Source: Planctomycetota bacterium
Lineage (GTDB): Bacteria; Planctomycetota; Planctomycetia; Pirellulales; Pirellulaceae
Assembly: GCA_963204915.1 (NCBI GenBank)
Contig: CAUJHS010000061.1
Location: 248,001 to 312,000, forward strand
Direction of reading: 5' to 3'
Length of the DNA: 64,000 nucleotides
Position 1 is the stretch's first letter. Every line of letters begins with the position of its first letter. Under the pieces are notes generated by a model, which saw only the letters and a program-made list of their open reading frames with translations, searched no databases and was not told the DNA's origin. A program made the translations under genes and the position numbers. Positions 38,001 to 46,570 of the stretch are shown piece by piece.

Positions 38001-41000
38001 GGTTTACGGCGCCTTCCACATCAAGGCCCAGGCCGTCCAGGCCAAGATCGAAGTCGATCGGCGCGCCAATGTCGTAACTCCCGGCCAAATCAAAGTCGAA
38101 GTCGAACGCCTCGGGTAACCCCGTAGCGCCTACAATGGTTTGCACGACCACGTCGTCAATGGTCACGATCGTGTCGCCGTCGGTGGTGCGATCCACCAGC
38201 CATTCCAGACCGCCAGGGCCGAGCACATCGAACAGCGCCTGCTGCACGGTTTGTGTGCTCAGTTGCTGGGCCGCCTCCAACTCGGAGATCACGTCGCCGC
38301 GCAGCGTGTCAAGGAAGCCGCTGATTTCAGCCAATTTGTCACCCACGAGCGGCAGTTTCACGCCCAGGACTTCGCCGTCCAGTGCGTCTTGCAATAGCCG
38401 CATCACGCCATCCCAGCCGTCAATTGTCGTGCCGAGAAGGTCGCTGATATCGAGGCTGGCAATGGCGGAGGCGAAGTCGGGCATGGTCAGGGTCATGCCG
38501 CCAAGGTTGTTCAGGTTTGCGTTGAGTGCGATCGCGCCTTGCGCCACTTCGGGCCGCGGGAAGGCGACTGGGAGCACTGCGTCGATGCGGCCATTCGCCT
38601 GCATGGAGACAAGTGCCTCGAAGTCGAGCAACTCACCCAGGCCAATCTGGCTGGGAGCGTTCAGCAACGACAGGACCCACGTGGCCGCTTGTCCCGGCGT
38701 GCCGTTATCGAGTCGCACGGCGCCATCGCGAACGAACACGCCCAAGGGACCAATCGCCGCGTCAAGCTCGATCCCGGTCGACTCCACCATCGCCCCCAGG
38801 TTGATGCCGCTGGTATTGGCGAGAAAGAACTCGGGTGAGCCGCCATTAAGATTGATTCCAAGATCGAGCGCGACGTTGCCAAACGCGTTCATGGCGAGGG
38901 GCGCGCTGGCGCCAACATCGACGAACTGCTCAAGCACGCCGCCCGTGTAGTTGTCCAAGTCGAACGACAAATCGAGCTGGTGTGAGGTTGAAAAACCGTA
39001 GTCCAGCTCCAGCTGTAGCACGCCATTGGCAAAGACGAACTCTGCGGCGTCCAGCAGCGAATTGATGCGGTTAAGAGCTTCGTTGATCGTGGCTGGCGGA
39101 TTCTGATCCAACTCTTGCGAAAGCGTTTCGAGCTTCTCGGACGTCTTGAGCAGATCGGCCAGGCTGCGGTTGATGACCGGAAGTTCGGTCTGGAACACGC
39201 TCGTGCTTTGCACGCCCTGAAGAAACTCGACGACATATTGAAGCCCATCGACAATGTACTGCATGGCCACCGACTCCAGCGCGGCGGTCAGGTCAACATC
39301 GCCCGTGATATTGGCCTGGAGCGTGGAAGGATCGGTAATGTCAGTCCAATTCACGACGACACGCGTATTGGCCAGCGTCACACCGCCCACGTTCGCCGTG
39401 AGAGCCAGTGGAGCGTCGAGACTGGCCAAGCCCGTGATTTCCGACGTGAAAGTAGCGTTCTCGAAACCGGCGGCAATATCGGTCGCCGTCAACGAGACGC
39501 CCACGTTCAACGAGCCGTCGCCGTCGACTAATTCCACATTGAAAATCCCCAGCCGCGCCGAGGCGTCCAAGTCGTTAATGTTGGCCGAGATTTCGGCGCC
39601 CAGTGACGCCTCGCGAATAAAAAACCGGTCCAAGAGCGACGAGCCATCCAGCGACGCGCCCTCAATCACGCCGTTGGCGCTTTCGTCCAGAATGCCCAGT
39701 CCGGCGCCAGCTACCGAGCCGTTGATGCCCTCTACCTGCAACGCGCCGCCCAGCGCGACCGAACTGTCTTGCACCAGTCGCAGCCGGTGGCCGGCCTCAT
39801 CGATAACGACCTGCACGCGGCTGGTCGAAGCGGCTTCAATTTTGGCGGCAATCTCGCCGACGGTCTGCTCGTTGGTAAAATCGACGAGGAATGTCGAGCC
39901 ATCGGTCAGGGTGAACCGCAGGTCGTCGCCGGTCGTGTTGAACGTGACGCCCGAACCGCCGTTGAGCGCCGAGCGCGGCGTATCGGCTTGGAACACGAAG
40001 TCGCTGACGTTTGGCCCCAGGTTGACGCCAAACACCAGACTCGCAGAAACCGCGGCCAGCAGATTCAACTGCGGGTTGGGAGACTGAGCGCTGCCTACTT
40101 GTACATCGGCCACGTCGCCCAGGTCCAGGTCCATCGCCAGCGGCGTCTGATGCGTCGCTTCGTAGGTCACGTCGATCCGCCAGGTCAGCTCGTGCGAATT
40201 GGGATCATAATCGAGTCCCATGATTAAGGGACTCGCGTCGAGCGACTCCAGCAGTACATCGGCCAACTCCTGGGCCGTGCCGAATGTGGGCGCCCCGTTC
40301 TCGTCGATCAATTGCTTGAGCACTTGCGTGCGGAACGTGTGTGCGAAATCAACAATGTCGCCGACCTTCTTACCGCCAGTGAAGGGAATCTCGGCAGCAA
40401 GCGTTTCGGCGTCGTGCACGCTTTCCAACCACGTCGCCACCTCGTTGAGATACTGCACGATCATGACGGGGCTGATACCGCCGAACTTCTCAATTTCTTC
40501 AGACCCCGAGACGGTCACTTCGGGAGAGGGGCTGGTCGATAGGTCATTGTTTATGATCCGCAGAACGCCTTCATCGGTGTAACCGCCCGCCTCGGCCAGG
40601 AACGGCAACTGCGCGTAGAGGACGCCAGTGGGGCTGACGGTTGCCTGGGCCGCCGTCAACTCGGGAATGCGCAACCGCGCGTCGCCGTCGGTATCGGGAT
40701 TATTCACCGCCAAAGTCGTGTCCACATCGAGCAGCACATAGCCGTCCTCCGCATAGGCATCCAACAAGCCTACGTTCATCGGCAGTTCGACTTCTTCGGC
40801 GACAATGTTCGACTGGACGATGACCCCAGCGGCCGGCAACTGCACGAAGAAGTTTTCTTGTCCGTTAATACCAGCGTCGACGCCGAAGGTAAGTTGGAAA
40901 TCGACCTTGGTCGTCAAGGGAACATCGGCCTCAACATCTTCGTCTCCTTGAATGCCTTTGGCGCCCGCACCAAGATTCGCCAGAGAGATCATGCCATTGC

Positions 41001-43092
41001 GAGTGGCGCGGAACCGTAGTTCGAACTGCGTGGCGCCATTGACGACCGAAGCCAAGACGCTTGCTGGGTCGATTTCCAGAACGAGATCATTTCCGGCGCT
41101 GACGCCGTTGAGGCTCTGCAACTCTGCGGAGAGGCCCTCGATCGTGGGCGAAGAATGAGTGTCGAAATAGTTCGCGACCTTAGCTGCCAACCCGCGCGAG
41201 AGGATGTCGCCCAGCGCTGCGCCGGCCGAATCATTCCCGAGAGGCAACGCGCCGCCGGTCGATTGCGCCCATGTAGCGAGCCGCGTCAGACCGTTGCGAA
41301 TTGCGTTTGCCTGATCCGGGTCGAGCGGGCCGGTCGCCCCTTGGAGGCTCGACGCCGTCGAACTGGTCATCACAAAGAAGCTCACGCCCGGCGTGGGTCC
41401 GACCAATGACCCCGACTCCGGAACGTCGGGCAGTGGCGCGGGCGCATTGTGAATCTTATCGAGCGGGTCGTGGGTGTTGGCGTCGCCGTCGTAATTCCAA
41501 ATCTCGTCGGCGCCGCCTTGACCATTCAGCGTATCGGCGCCGCCTTCGCCCGAGAGTTGATCCGCCTCGGAGCCGCCCAAGAGCGTATCGGCGCCAGGAC
41601 CGCCCGAGAGATAGTCTTTGCCACTGCCGCCGTCGAGCGTGTCTCCGCCGGTGTCGCCGAAGAGGATGTCATCGTTGGCGCCGCCCCGGAGCGTATCGAC
41701 GCCCTTGTACCCGGCCAGATAGTCGTTCCCGGCGCCTCCGTCGAGCGTATCGTCGCCTTCACCACCCTTAATCAAGTCATCGCCGCCGCGGCCGTAGATC
41801 GTATCGTCATCGCCTTCGCCGTAGATCGCGTCTTTTCCACCGCCTCCGTAGATCGTGTCATTACCGACCCCGCCAAAAACGGTGGTCTTCTTGGTAATGG
41901 CCTCGTCGATCTCAACGCGGTCGTCGCCTACGCCAGCGTCGATGCGAATGAGGAACTCGCCCTCGTTGGCCAGGTTCAGGTCATAATTGAAAGTGCGGAT
42001 CAACGTGCCGCCGACGTTATTCGAGTACGCTTCGATCAAGACATGGATGAGGTTCGGGTTGGTCGTGTCTTTCGTCAGGCGGATCAGGTCGTGAGCGCCG
42101 GTGCCGGTCACGTAGGCCATATCCGCCTTGCCGTTATTCTTGAGATCGACCTTACCGATGTCGGTATCGAACTTAGCCAATTGGTTGTAGTTGTTGACGT
42201 AGTCCGTATCATGCTCGTGTTGCAGGTCGAAACGCGTGAAAATGTTATGCGTTTCACGATGATCGGTCAGGTAGCGAATCGCGTCGCCTTGAGAAAGAAT
42301 GCCTTCGTTACCATCATCTTGTTTATGGTGCAGGCCAAACGTGTGCGCGGCCTCGTGTAAGGCGGTATAGGCCAGGCTAAAGGCCAGCTTCTCGTTAAAT
42401 CGCTTCGAACCCGCGGTACCGCTGACATCGTCCAGGATGCTATCGGCAAAGACGAGCACGGCCTCGTCGGCGCCGTTGAGTTTACGGCCAAGGTCCTTCG
42501 ATGCCGCAATCCCATAGAGGTCGGTGTTTTCGCCCACCGACCCATCATGGCTGGTGAATCGCGTAGACGTAGCCGTAGTAATGAAGACGTAAGCGTCGTT
42601 CTTGCCCGTGGTTGATCGGTTGTTGAACCGCAATGACTTTTTGATGTCGTCCAGGCTGGACGCGGACGCGATCTCCACATGGATGTCGAACGGCGCGACC
42701 GCCCGTTGGACGATCTGCTGCACCTTGTTTTCGAGCTTGACGATATCGGACTTGGTGCTGAGTCCGTTGTCGTTGTAGTCGTAGTCGAGCCGCTGGAAGT
42801 TCAACGTGTCGGTCGACCTGAGCTTGCTGCCGTCCGGTCCCCGTCCCGCCATGTCGGGACCCGTATCCGTGCCCATCACGCTGGCGAAGTCGCTTACGCT
42901 GACATCCAGTCCGCCAGCTGGTAACCCAAGGCCAAAGTCAAGGTACAGCGTGGTGGTCATAACCCGCCGATCTTCGAGCGCTTCGGCCCGCGCCAGCTTT
43001 CTAGCGCGACGGATCGGACGCGACCGTTGTTGACTGCGGCGGGCCAATTGCCGCCCCCTGGCAAAAACATTCCACCAATTTGACGACGACAT
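32062..43092 (-). CDS. giant RTX protein with metzincin motif
   Basis: 3676 residues. The basic N-terminus holds the planctomycete motif RAEALEDRRVMTTT. An N-terminal domain has HEAAHTFGLHH at residues 246-256, the full HExxHxxGxxH zinc motif of metzincins, so a protease of serralysin-like type is possible. RTX nonapeptides (GGVGNDTIYGGGG, GGEGDDTLDGGAGND) follow at about 390-510. A very long middle region (about 520-2190) is beta-rich with repeated segments such as LTATDIAAGFENATF. From about 2250 to the end there are again dozens of GGxGxDxLxG units, broken by short linkers. These arrays bind calcium and fold as parallel beta-rolls after secretion. It probably acts at the cell surface or is released. 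Confidence 0.88.
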   Translation of the reverse strand: MSSSNWWNVFARGRQLARRSQQRSRPIRRARKLARAEALEDRRVMTTTLYLDFGLGLPAGGLDVSVSDFASVMGTDTGPDMAGRGPDGSKLRSTDTLNFQRLDYDYNDNGLSTKSDIVKLENKVQQIVQRAVAPFDIHVEIASASSLDDIKKSLRFNNRSTTGKNDAYVFITTATSTRFTSHDGSVGENTDLYGIAASKDLGRKLNGADEAVLVFADSILDDVSGTAGSKRFNEKLAFSLAYTALHEAAHTFGLHHKQDDGNEGILSQGDAIRYLTDHRETHNIFTRFDLQHEHDTDYVNNYNQLAKFDTDIGKVDLKNNGKADMAYVTGTGAHDLIRLTKDTTNPNLIHVLIEAYSNNVGGTLIRTFNYDLNLANEGEFLIRIDAGVGDDRVEIDEAITKKTTVFGGVGNDTIYGGGGKDAIYGEGDDDTIYGRGGDDLIKGGEGDDTLDGGAGNDYLAGYKGVDTLRGGANDDILFGDTGGDTLDGGSGKDYLSGGPGADTLLGGSEADQLSGEGGADTLNGQGGADEIWNYDGDANTHDPLDKIHNAPAPLPDVPESGSLVGPTPGVSFFVMTSSTASSLQGATGPLDPDQANAIRNGLTRLATWAQSTGGALPLGNDSAGAALGDILSRGLAAKVANYFDTHSSPTIEGLSAELQSLNGVSAGNDLVLEIDPASVLASVVNGATQFELRFRATRNGMISLANLGAGAKGIQGDEDVEADVPLTTKVDFQLTFGVDAGINGQENFFVQLPAAGVIVQSNIVAEEVELPMNVGLLDAYAEDGYVLLDVDTTLAVNNPDTDGDARLRIPELTAAQATVSPTGVLYAQLPFLAEAGGYTDEGVLRIINNDLSTSPSPEVTVSGSEEIEKFGGISPVMIVQYLNEVATWLESVHDAETLAAEIPFTGGKKVGDIVDFAHTFRTQVLKQLIDENGAPTFGTAQELADVLLESLDASPLIMGLDYDPNSHELTWRIDVTYEATHQTPLAMDLDLGDVADVQVGSAQSPNPQLNLLAAVSASLVFGVNLGPNVSDFVFQADTPRSALNGGSGVTFNTTGDDLRFTLTDGSTFLVDFTNEQTVGEIAAKIEAASTSRVQVVIDEAGHRLRLVQDSSVALGGALQVEGINGSVAGAGLGILDESANGVIEGASLDGSSLLDRFFIREASLGAEISANINDLDASARLGIFNVELVDGDGSLNVGVSLTATDIAAGFENATFTSEITGLASLDAPLALTANVGGVTLANTRVVVNWTDITDPSTLQANITGDVDLTAALESVAMQYIVDGLQYVVEFLQGVQSTSVFQTELPVINRSLADLLKTSEKLETLSQELDQNPPATINEALNRINSLLDAAEFVFANGVLQLELDYGFSTSHQLDLSFDLDNYTGGVLEQFVDVGASAPLAMNAFGNVALDLGINLNGGSPEFFLANTSGINLGAMVESTGIELDAAIGPLGVFVRDGAVRLDNGTPGQAATWVLSLLNAPSQIGLGELLDFEALVSMQANGRIDAVLPVAFPRPEVAQGAIALNANLNNLGGMTLTMPDFASAIASLDISDLLGTTIDGWDGVMRLLQDALDGEVLGVKLPLVGDKLAEISGFLDTLRGDVISELEAAQQLSTQTVQQALFDVLGPGGLEWLVDRTTDGDTIVTIDDVVVQTIVGATGLPEAFDFDFDLAGSYDIGAPIDFDLGLDGLGLDVEGAVNLDINFQMHVGFGLSRSEGFYFHSDEASELNVSLVATLPGAAATASLAFLQLTAADSATDPTHFTAMLTVDVLDPNADGRLTIAEIANASRVSDIVAARLSGEAEVNLHLTAGTTHPALPSIEADFHLLWQFDTSDPSLAGEIQAIEFNDVKINLGSFVNNVIEPVLAKIETALWPVMPVIDALTARVPVISDLAGRNITLLDLASQFGYVSPTTQGFIEAVASLTTDLPNYTGFIHLGDLTLDGEAARDAANLGKLQPTTPTTGPSAGDLVQIDDLEDRSGFSIPVLRDPAKAFALLLGRDITLVTYETPKLEFEFEYRKFFPVIGPLGVTLAGQIGAVADFAFGYDTRGLRQFVEGGFEDASVIANGFYVSDRVNADGSGKDVREVEFYGGLAAYAAASVAVAEMGVGGGLKASIGLDLNDPDHDGKVYWQEIVGQLSQGSLVNVSGELKAFLRAYVTVDLGLFTKTWEKVFAETELASFTYDPAPDATPELGEVNNGELRLNMGARAGNRLVGDTTDGDEHFQITPGSATGQVVVTFFSPQGQVSKTYNNVTRIVGDVGEGNDTIVIDTGVTAEVELRGGVGNDTLTAGGGLALLFGGDGNDTLTAGSFAATLEGGAGDDTLNGGVQSDVLKGGDGNDTLRGGGGDDLLSGGDDNDHLDGQAGNDQLDGGIGNDTLLGGDDNDTLQGGRGHDTLDGQAGHDTLVGGDGNDTLQGGIGDDLLQGDDGDDWLYGGADNDTLEGGSGEDSLFGDAGIDVLFAGIGADFLDGGADNDTLHGGTGADELRGGAGVDHLFGDEGPDALFGEDGDDWLFGGGESDELSGGAGADKLFGEAGHDLLFGYGWLPDALGNKVGNNQVADGDDALHGGDGNDVLFGGQGGDLLEGEAGADFIDGQSGEDRIRFSVTLQDVNGADTLVGGPHRDLIEIEGTDEADDLRLEQIGPGAFRVERRDRLTNELTSVFQFGLPENPLDRDIELLRVSGGKGDDVIRAIGTFNVNQVQLYGGDGNDLLEGSEGDDVLFGGVGNDTLFGFAGRDELHGGADHDTLDGGVGSDALYGEAGDDALNGGEGTDVSYGGAGNDTILAGAGILGDLMFGDDQAGASGDDTMIGGDGVDVMFGGPGNDRMEGRNSSDLLHGEGGIDTLLGGSGRDFLSGGADGDLLYATSDTPESEPAPVEDWVAVYTGLLNRETAIVGELTTIQGQINALQTRIAELVASNPTDPAIAELQVGLAQLQTRRADLSNEAAMINLAQNDVLPYQSVQVDILTGDAGDDRLEGSVYNDRLIGGSGNDVILHSAGTDMVFGGTDELLGDTTDGVNETDEYRVRGTTLTDTITIGLDPGDGSGAPIVFVNVNGVATQISHQGIEVAGVEALGGNDTVTVQFGANAAMQVNIDGGDGDDLLDASTFQDDATLRGGAGNDTLLGGLGNDLLYGDAGDDVLNGGDGLDSLNGGADNDTLTGGQGEDSLNGDEGNDLLIENVAGTVFLNHVLYYAYPFGIIEYDTLGIQIGTVWIWDGIHGVESVHLTGSDGDDNINASTFVANVTLLGGAGHDTLIGGLGHDIIDGGLGDDQVTGGMGDDTLTGGEGGWDRLIETANLNMVLTDASLAGPGIDVFSGFETARLTGGSANNTIDASQATIPVELYGGDGNDTLHGGNQADLLYGGYGNDTLFGWNGDDFMYGEDGDDWLMGGEGNDLMTGQAGNDTLYGSNGNDFLVGGQGHDSVRGEGGDDTLMGDDYTIGAGGNDYLDGGSGNDYLYGMLGADYLYGGDGADVLYGGDGNDSLDGGLGNDQLYGDAGDDTLYESDGYNTLRGGYGNDSIYGGPLADSIYGDAGNDYIEGRNGGDSIDGGADHDTIYGGNDNDWIYGGSGNDYLDGGYGNDVLSGQDGGDTLRGSYGNDSLYGGAGTDYLYGDADNDYLDGGNDYTKDYLYGGYGADEFVNYYTIIEDYYGRIRYIYQEHIGDFYSIEGDRKRNVLYGY

Positions 43093-43435
43093 AGCTCTGC
43101 TTCGATTTCAAGGAGAGGATTTCCCGATGAGTGCAGAGCGCAAAAGATTGTCGCCATGTTACCGAGAGTGCGGCGAACCACGGGAGTTCACCGGCGCCTT
43201 ACCTCGGTTGGGAATGGGCGGGCCGAGATCTGGGTCGATGATCCGTTGTTATAGCCGTGCCTACCGTCGCAAACGCACTGAGACGGCATTGCAAACTGTG
43301 CCCCGAGCGGTTGAACTCCGTGTAGCCCTAGTCGGCGTCGTGAAACAGTCAGTCCACGGTTCCATCGGAACTGGCGATGTAACCGTCGAGACTCGTGGCG
43401 ATGAGCAATACAACCTTTGGCATGGTTTTCCTCCG
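43093..43435. other. intergenic region upstream of the giant RTX gene
   Basis: About 340 bp holding the 5' region of the RTX gene. GAAGCAGAGCT precedes its ATG and a better AGGAGAG motif on the opposite strand belongs to nothing evident. No gene or repeat recognised. Confidence 0.4.
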
Positions 43436-44071
43436 TCACCGTGCATTCTTCAGAGCCACGACATCGGCTCCGACGATGGCGGGCAGGTTCCGAGTGATCT
43501 TGTCCACCGGCCAGTTCCACCATTGGATCGCCAGCAGATCGTTGATAATCTCATCGGGGAAACGCTGCTTGATGACCTTGGCCGGATTGCCCCCGACGAC
43601 TGAATAGGCCGGTACGTCGCTCACCACCACCGACCGGGCGGCAACAATGGCTCCATCACCGATCTTCACGCCCGGCATCACCAGCACATCGTATCCCAGC
43701 CATACGTCGTTTTCGATGACGGTATCGCCCTTGTAAGGAAAGTCGCCCGGCTGCGGCGTCACCGATTCCCAGCCATTCCCGAAGATATAGAAGGGGTATG
43801 TCGAGATTCCACTGATCTGGTGATTGGCCCCGTTCATGATGAACCGCACGCCACGGGCCAACGCACAGAACTTGCCGATGACCAGCTTGTCGCCAATGAA
43901 CGGGAAGTGGTACAGCACGCACTTGGACTCGAACTGCTCCGGGCCTTCAGGATCGTCGTAGTAGCTGTAGTCACCGACCTGGATGTTTGGGTTCTTGACC
44001 AGCGGCTTGAGGAAACCGACCTGCGGGAAGCCCTTCATCGGGTGTGGATCATCACGAGACGGACCTTGCAT
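43436..44071 (-). CDS. CatB/Vat-type acetyltransferase
   Basis: 211 residues of the xenobiotic acetyltransferase branch of left-handed beta-helix enzymes. These transfer acetyl from acetyl-CoA to a hydroxyl of a small molecule (streptogramin A or chloramphenicol in studied members). The catalytic His lies in MNGANHQISGISTYPF, followed by the hexapeptide coils VIENDVWLGYDVLVMPGVKI and GDGAIVAARSVV, and the usual VVGGNPAKVIKQRF. GAAGGA precedes the start. The natural substrate may not be an antibiotic, since such genes are common in environmental bacteria. It lies about 830 bp from the four-gene operon at 44.9 kb, pointing away from it. Confidence 0.88.
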   Translation of the reverse strand: MQGPSRDDPHPMKGFPQVGFLKPLVKNPNIQVGDYSYYDDPEGPEQFESKCVLYHFPFIGDKLVIGKFCALARGVRFIMNGANHQISGISTYPFYIFGNGWESVTPQPGDFPYKGDTVIENDVWLGYDVLVMPGVKIGDGAIVAARSVVVSDVPAYSVVGGNPAKVIKQRFPDEIINDLLAIQWWNWPVDKITRNLPAIVGADVVALKNAR

Positions 44072-44898
44072 TCATTGTTCCTTCGCAGTTTGCTTGATTT
44101 TAGCCAGGTGACGAGCAATTCCCGCCTCAGGAAGGTCAAGATAAACCACAATGCCGGCTATGTCAGCATTGACTTGGCGTTCATCTCGAAGGATCGAGTC
44201 ATCTTGGTTTCGTGGCCGACTCGCTCGAACGCCCGTGACACCCCGAATCTTGTCGCCAGCCGGAACAATGGTATGGAGGAATTCATCATATGAAGCTGAA
44301 GCGGCTGATCCGGTTGCCGTTTCACAATTTCTTCGACATGGGATGACCCGTATAAATTCGTCACCTGAATGCGAGAGCCGACGATGTCTGGCGTTCTTGT
44401 CTCGAATTCAGCGGACTTGACTCCCGGGGTTGGCTCATACCGGAACATCCGCATTAACGATCGTGGACTGGCCGAGGTTCGCCCGAAAAAACGCTCTCAA
44501 GGTCCGCCACATCTTCGAGCTTAACGCCTAGCAGATGGTCACACCATACAAAGCAATTCGATCGTGCAAAAAGTCAACCATTGTCTCAGTGGCGTCGCCG
44601 TTTGGAACGCATGGACTACGACGTGGAGATGGCTCGTCGCCAGTATGTCGCCGTCGATCCAGACCACAGCCTGGCGGCTTAAGAGCTGGAGCGTCGTTGG
44701 GAGGAGAAGCTGCGGGAGCAAGAACGCCTGCGGCCTTCGTACCTGATTGTGGCGCGAAGTCATCTACACTTGGCGCTCCATCAACAAGTGTTTCTGTCAC
44801 AATGCCGAATCTCTTACGCTTCTTTAGGGAAATACGATTCGAGGCGCCACTCTGCGAACGCACGTGCGCCAAATTCAGAACTGAACGGGAAAAGGGCC
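44072..44898. other. 827-bp gap with a recombinase fragment
   Basis: Apart from a serine-recombinase relic (44602-44733) no coding region can be supported. It separates two outward-facing genes and must contain the promoters of both the acetyltransferase and the biosynthetic operon. Confidence 0.5.
44602..44733 (+). pseudogene. serine recombinase fragment
   Basis: One frame reads LERMDYDVEMARRQYVAVD, then PDHSLAA, a TAA stop (44680-44682), then ELERRWEEKLREQERLR. This is the coiled-coil region that follows the zinc ribbon in transposon-type resolvase/invertase recombinases (typical wording: ERRYxAVDPxNRLVAxxLExxWE). No catalytic domain is present nearby. It is a short relic of a mobile element. 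Confidence 0.65.
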
Positions 44899-45540
44899 AT
44901 GAAAACCGAAGTGGTTGCGATCGACCAGCTGCCCGGAGTGCATCGAATCGAGAATTGCAGCAAGGAGGCGATGACCAGCCTGGCGATGGAGATGACCCAC
45001 GCGGTTTATCCTCACGATGAGGTCTACGGGGAGTACTGTTCGATTCAGGACTATATCAACTGCCCGCCGGAAAAAGCGTTCGAATATCTGGCCGACGTCT
45101 ACACCCTTCAGGAGTGGACATACAGCCTGCGTGACTTCACGCCGATGGCGGAAGACGGCGTGGTGATCGCGACCGATCGGATCGGCGGCGCCACGAAGAT
45201 TTATACGCGCGTCGTCGCGAACCGTCAGGCGATGACCGTTGATTACCACTGCGCTTGGGATCAGGGCGAACGCCTTTGGATGATCTACTTGATGCGTGTT
45301 GTGCCCGCCGAACTGGTGTTGGATCGGCCCGGTTGCGTCGTGTTGTGGACCAATTGCCGTCACCCCTACTACGACCGCAATCCCTTCCCGGAGCAGGCCC
45401 CGACAGGCCGGAAGGTCTGGGTGGGCGACATGTGGCCGTTCTTCTACGCCGGGCACAAGATCGAGCTTGACAACCTCAAGCACATCCTTGAGTACCGGCA
45501 CGCCAATCGCCTGCCAATGACCGTGGGAGGTCCGCCGTGA
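44899..45540 (+). CDS. SRPBCC-family protein, first gene of biosynthetic operon
   Basis: 213 residues from ATG 44899 (AAAGGG upstream). The body looks like an SRPBCC/START-type hydrophobic-pocket protein: INCPPEKAFEYLADVYTLQE is the classical helix after strand 1, followed by WTYSLRDFTPMAED and strand-rich segments to the terminal helix DNLKHILEYRHANR. Such proteins act as aromatase/cyclases or carry hydrophobic ligands. It is translationally coupled to the ketosynthase-like gene (GTGA overlap at 45537-45540), so a role on the condensation product is likely. About 40 residues precede the SRPBCC fold and match nothing I know. Confidence 0.7.
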   Translation: MKTEVVAIDQLPGVHRIENCSKEAMTSLAMEMTHAVYPHDEVYGEYCSIQDYINCPPEKAFEYLADVYTLQEWTYSLRDFTPMAEDGVVIATDRIGGATKIYTRVVANRQAMTVDYHCAWDQGERLWMIYLMRVVPAELVLDRPGCVVLWTNCRHPYYDRNPFPEQAPTGRKVWVGDMWPFFYAGHKIELDNLKHILEYRHANRLPMTVGGPP

Positions 45541-46541
45541 AGACCGTTAGCCTGATTGGCGCGGCAAGTTATCTGCCGCGGCGCATCGTCGAGAACAGTT
45601 TCTTTGGGCATACCGATCAAGAACCAACGCACGCCATGTTCCGCGGCGTCAAACAGCGGCATCACGCGGCGCCCGATGAAACAGCCGAAGTGATGATCGT
45701 TCATGCCGCCCGCAAGCTGGAGGAACGGCTGAATATCAACCTGGCCAAAGATGTCGAGATCTTGATGACCAATGTCACCACTCCCGACCAGCCCTTCCGC
45801 GGTTGCGGGGCGGAAGTCGGCAAGGCTCTGGGCTGTCGCCCGGATTGGATCCTCGATCTCCACAACGGCGGCTGCGTATCGTTCATTGCCATGATCGCCC
45901 AGGCCCAGGCGCTGATGACCTGCCACGGCGCCAAGACGGCGCTGTTGTGCAACGTTCAGAACGCCGCGGGTCGGCTCTTCGCCCACGAAGAGACGCGCAA
46001 ACTGAAACAGGCGCTCATTCCTGGCGACGGCTGCGGCGTAGGATACCTCGTCGCCTCGAATGAATCGCCGGTCCGGGCGATCGTCCAGCGGAACCACTGC
46101 GACTATGCCGGCGACATGGCTTTGGTTCGCGCGGACGGCAGCGCGTGGTGGGAGCCGAGCACCGCTTGCGCATACGTCGATTTCACCGAGGCGAAGCTCG
46201 CACAAATCATGGGACGGGCGAATCGCATCGTCCCCGAGGCGATCCGCGAAGCTTGCCGCCGCGCAAATTTGCCCACCAGCGAAATCGGCACGCTGATCAC
46301 CAACCAACCCAACCGCATTTTTCTACGCAACTGGCGCGAGGCGCTACAGACACCCAAGGAACGGCACGTTTCGACTTTCGAACAGCATGGCAACCTGTTC
46401 GGCGCCGCGTTGCCTGTATGCCTCGAGGAAGCGATCGAAAGCGGACAGTTGGAACGAGACCGTCACCTGGTGCTCGGCGGATTCGCTCATGCTGGCGATT
46501 TTGCCGCCGCCGCCGTGATCCACTGGCAAGCCCTGTCGTAA
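45537..46541 (+). CDS. KASIII-like condensing enzyme with altered triad
   Basis: 334 residues, GTG start overlapping the upstream stop. Thiolase fold of the FabH/KASIII type. The nucleophilic Cys is in DLHNGGCVSFIAMIA (Cys about 112) and the catalytic Asn in FEQHGNLFGAALPV. The usual HQANxRI box reads NQPNRIF (about residues 261-267), so the catalytic His is Asn. FabH uses Cys-His-Asn for priming and decarboxylative condensation; a His-to-Asn change suggests an acyltransferase or different chemistry. No acyl carrier protein gene is nearby. It sits between the SRPBCC gene and the ThDP enzyme gene. Confidence 0.8.
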   Translation: MKTVSLIGAASYLPRRIVENSFFGHTDQEPTHAMFRGVKQRHHAAPDETAEVMIVHAARKLEERLNINLAKDVEILMTNVTTPDQPFRGCGAEVGKALGCRPDWILDLHNGGCVSFIAMIAQAQALMTCHGAKTALLCNVQNAAGRLFAHEETRKLKQALIPGDGCGVGYLVASNESPVRAIVQRNHCDYAGDMALVRADGSAWWEPSTACAYVDFTEAKLAQIMGRANRIVPEAIREACRRANLPTSEIGTLITNQPNRIFLRNWREALQTPKERHVSTFEQHGNLFGAALPVCLEEAIESGQLERDRHLVLGGFAHAGDFAAAAVIHWQALS

Positions 46542-46570
46542 CGCCGCAGGTCGTTTAGGAGATACTCACC

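Noticed and set aside
44158-44454. A 98-codon minus-strand frame upstream of the operon
   Set aside because: No ribosome binding site, no recognisable content; lies in a gap with other mobile-element debris.
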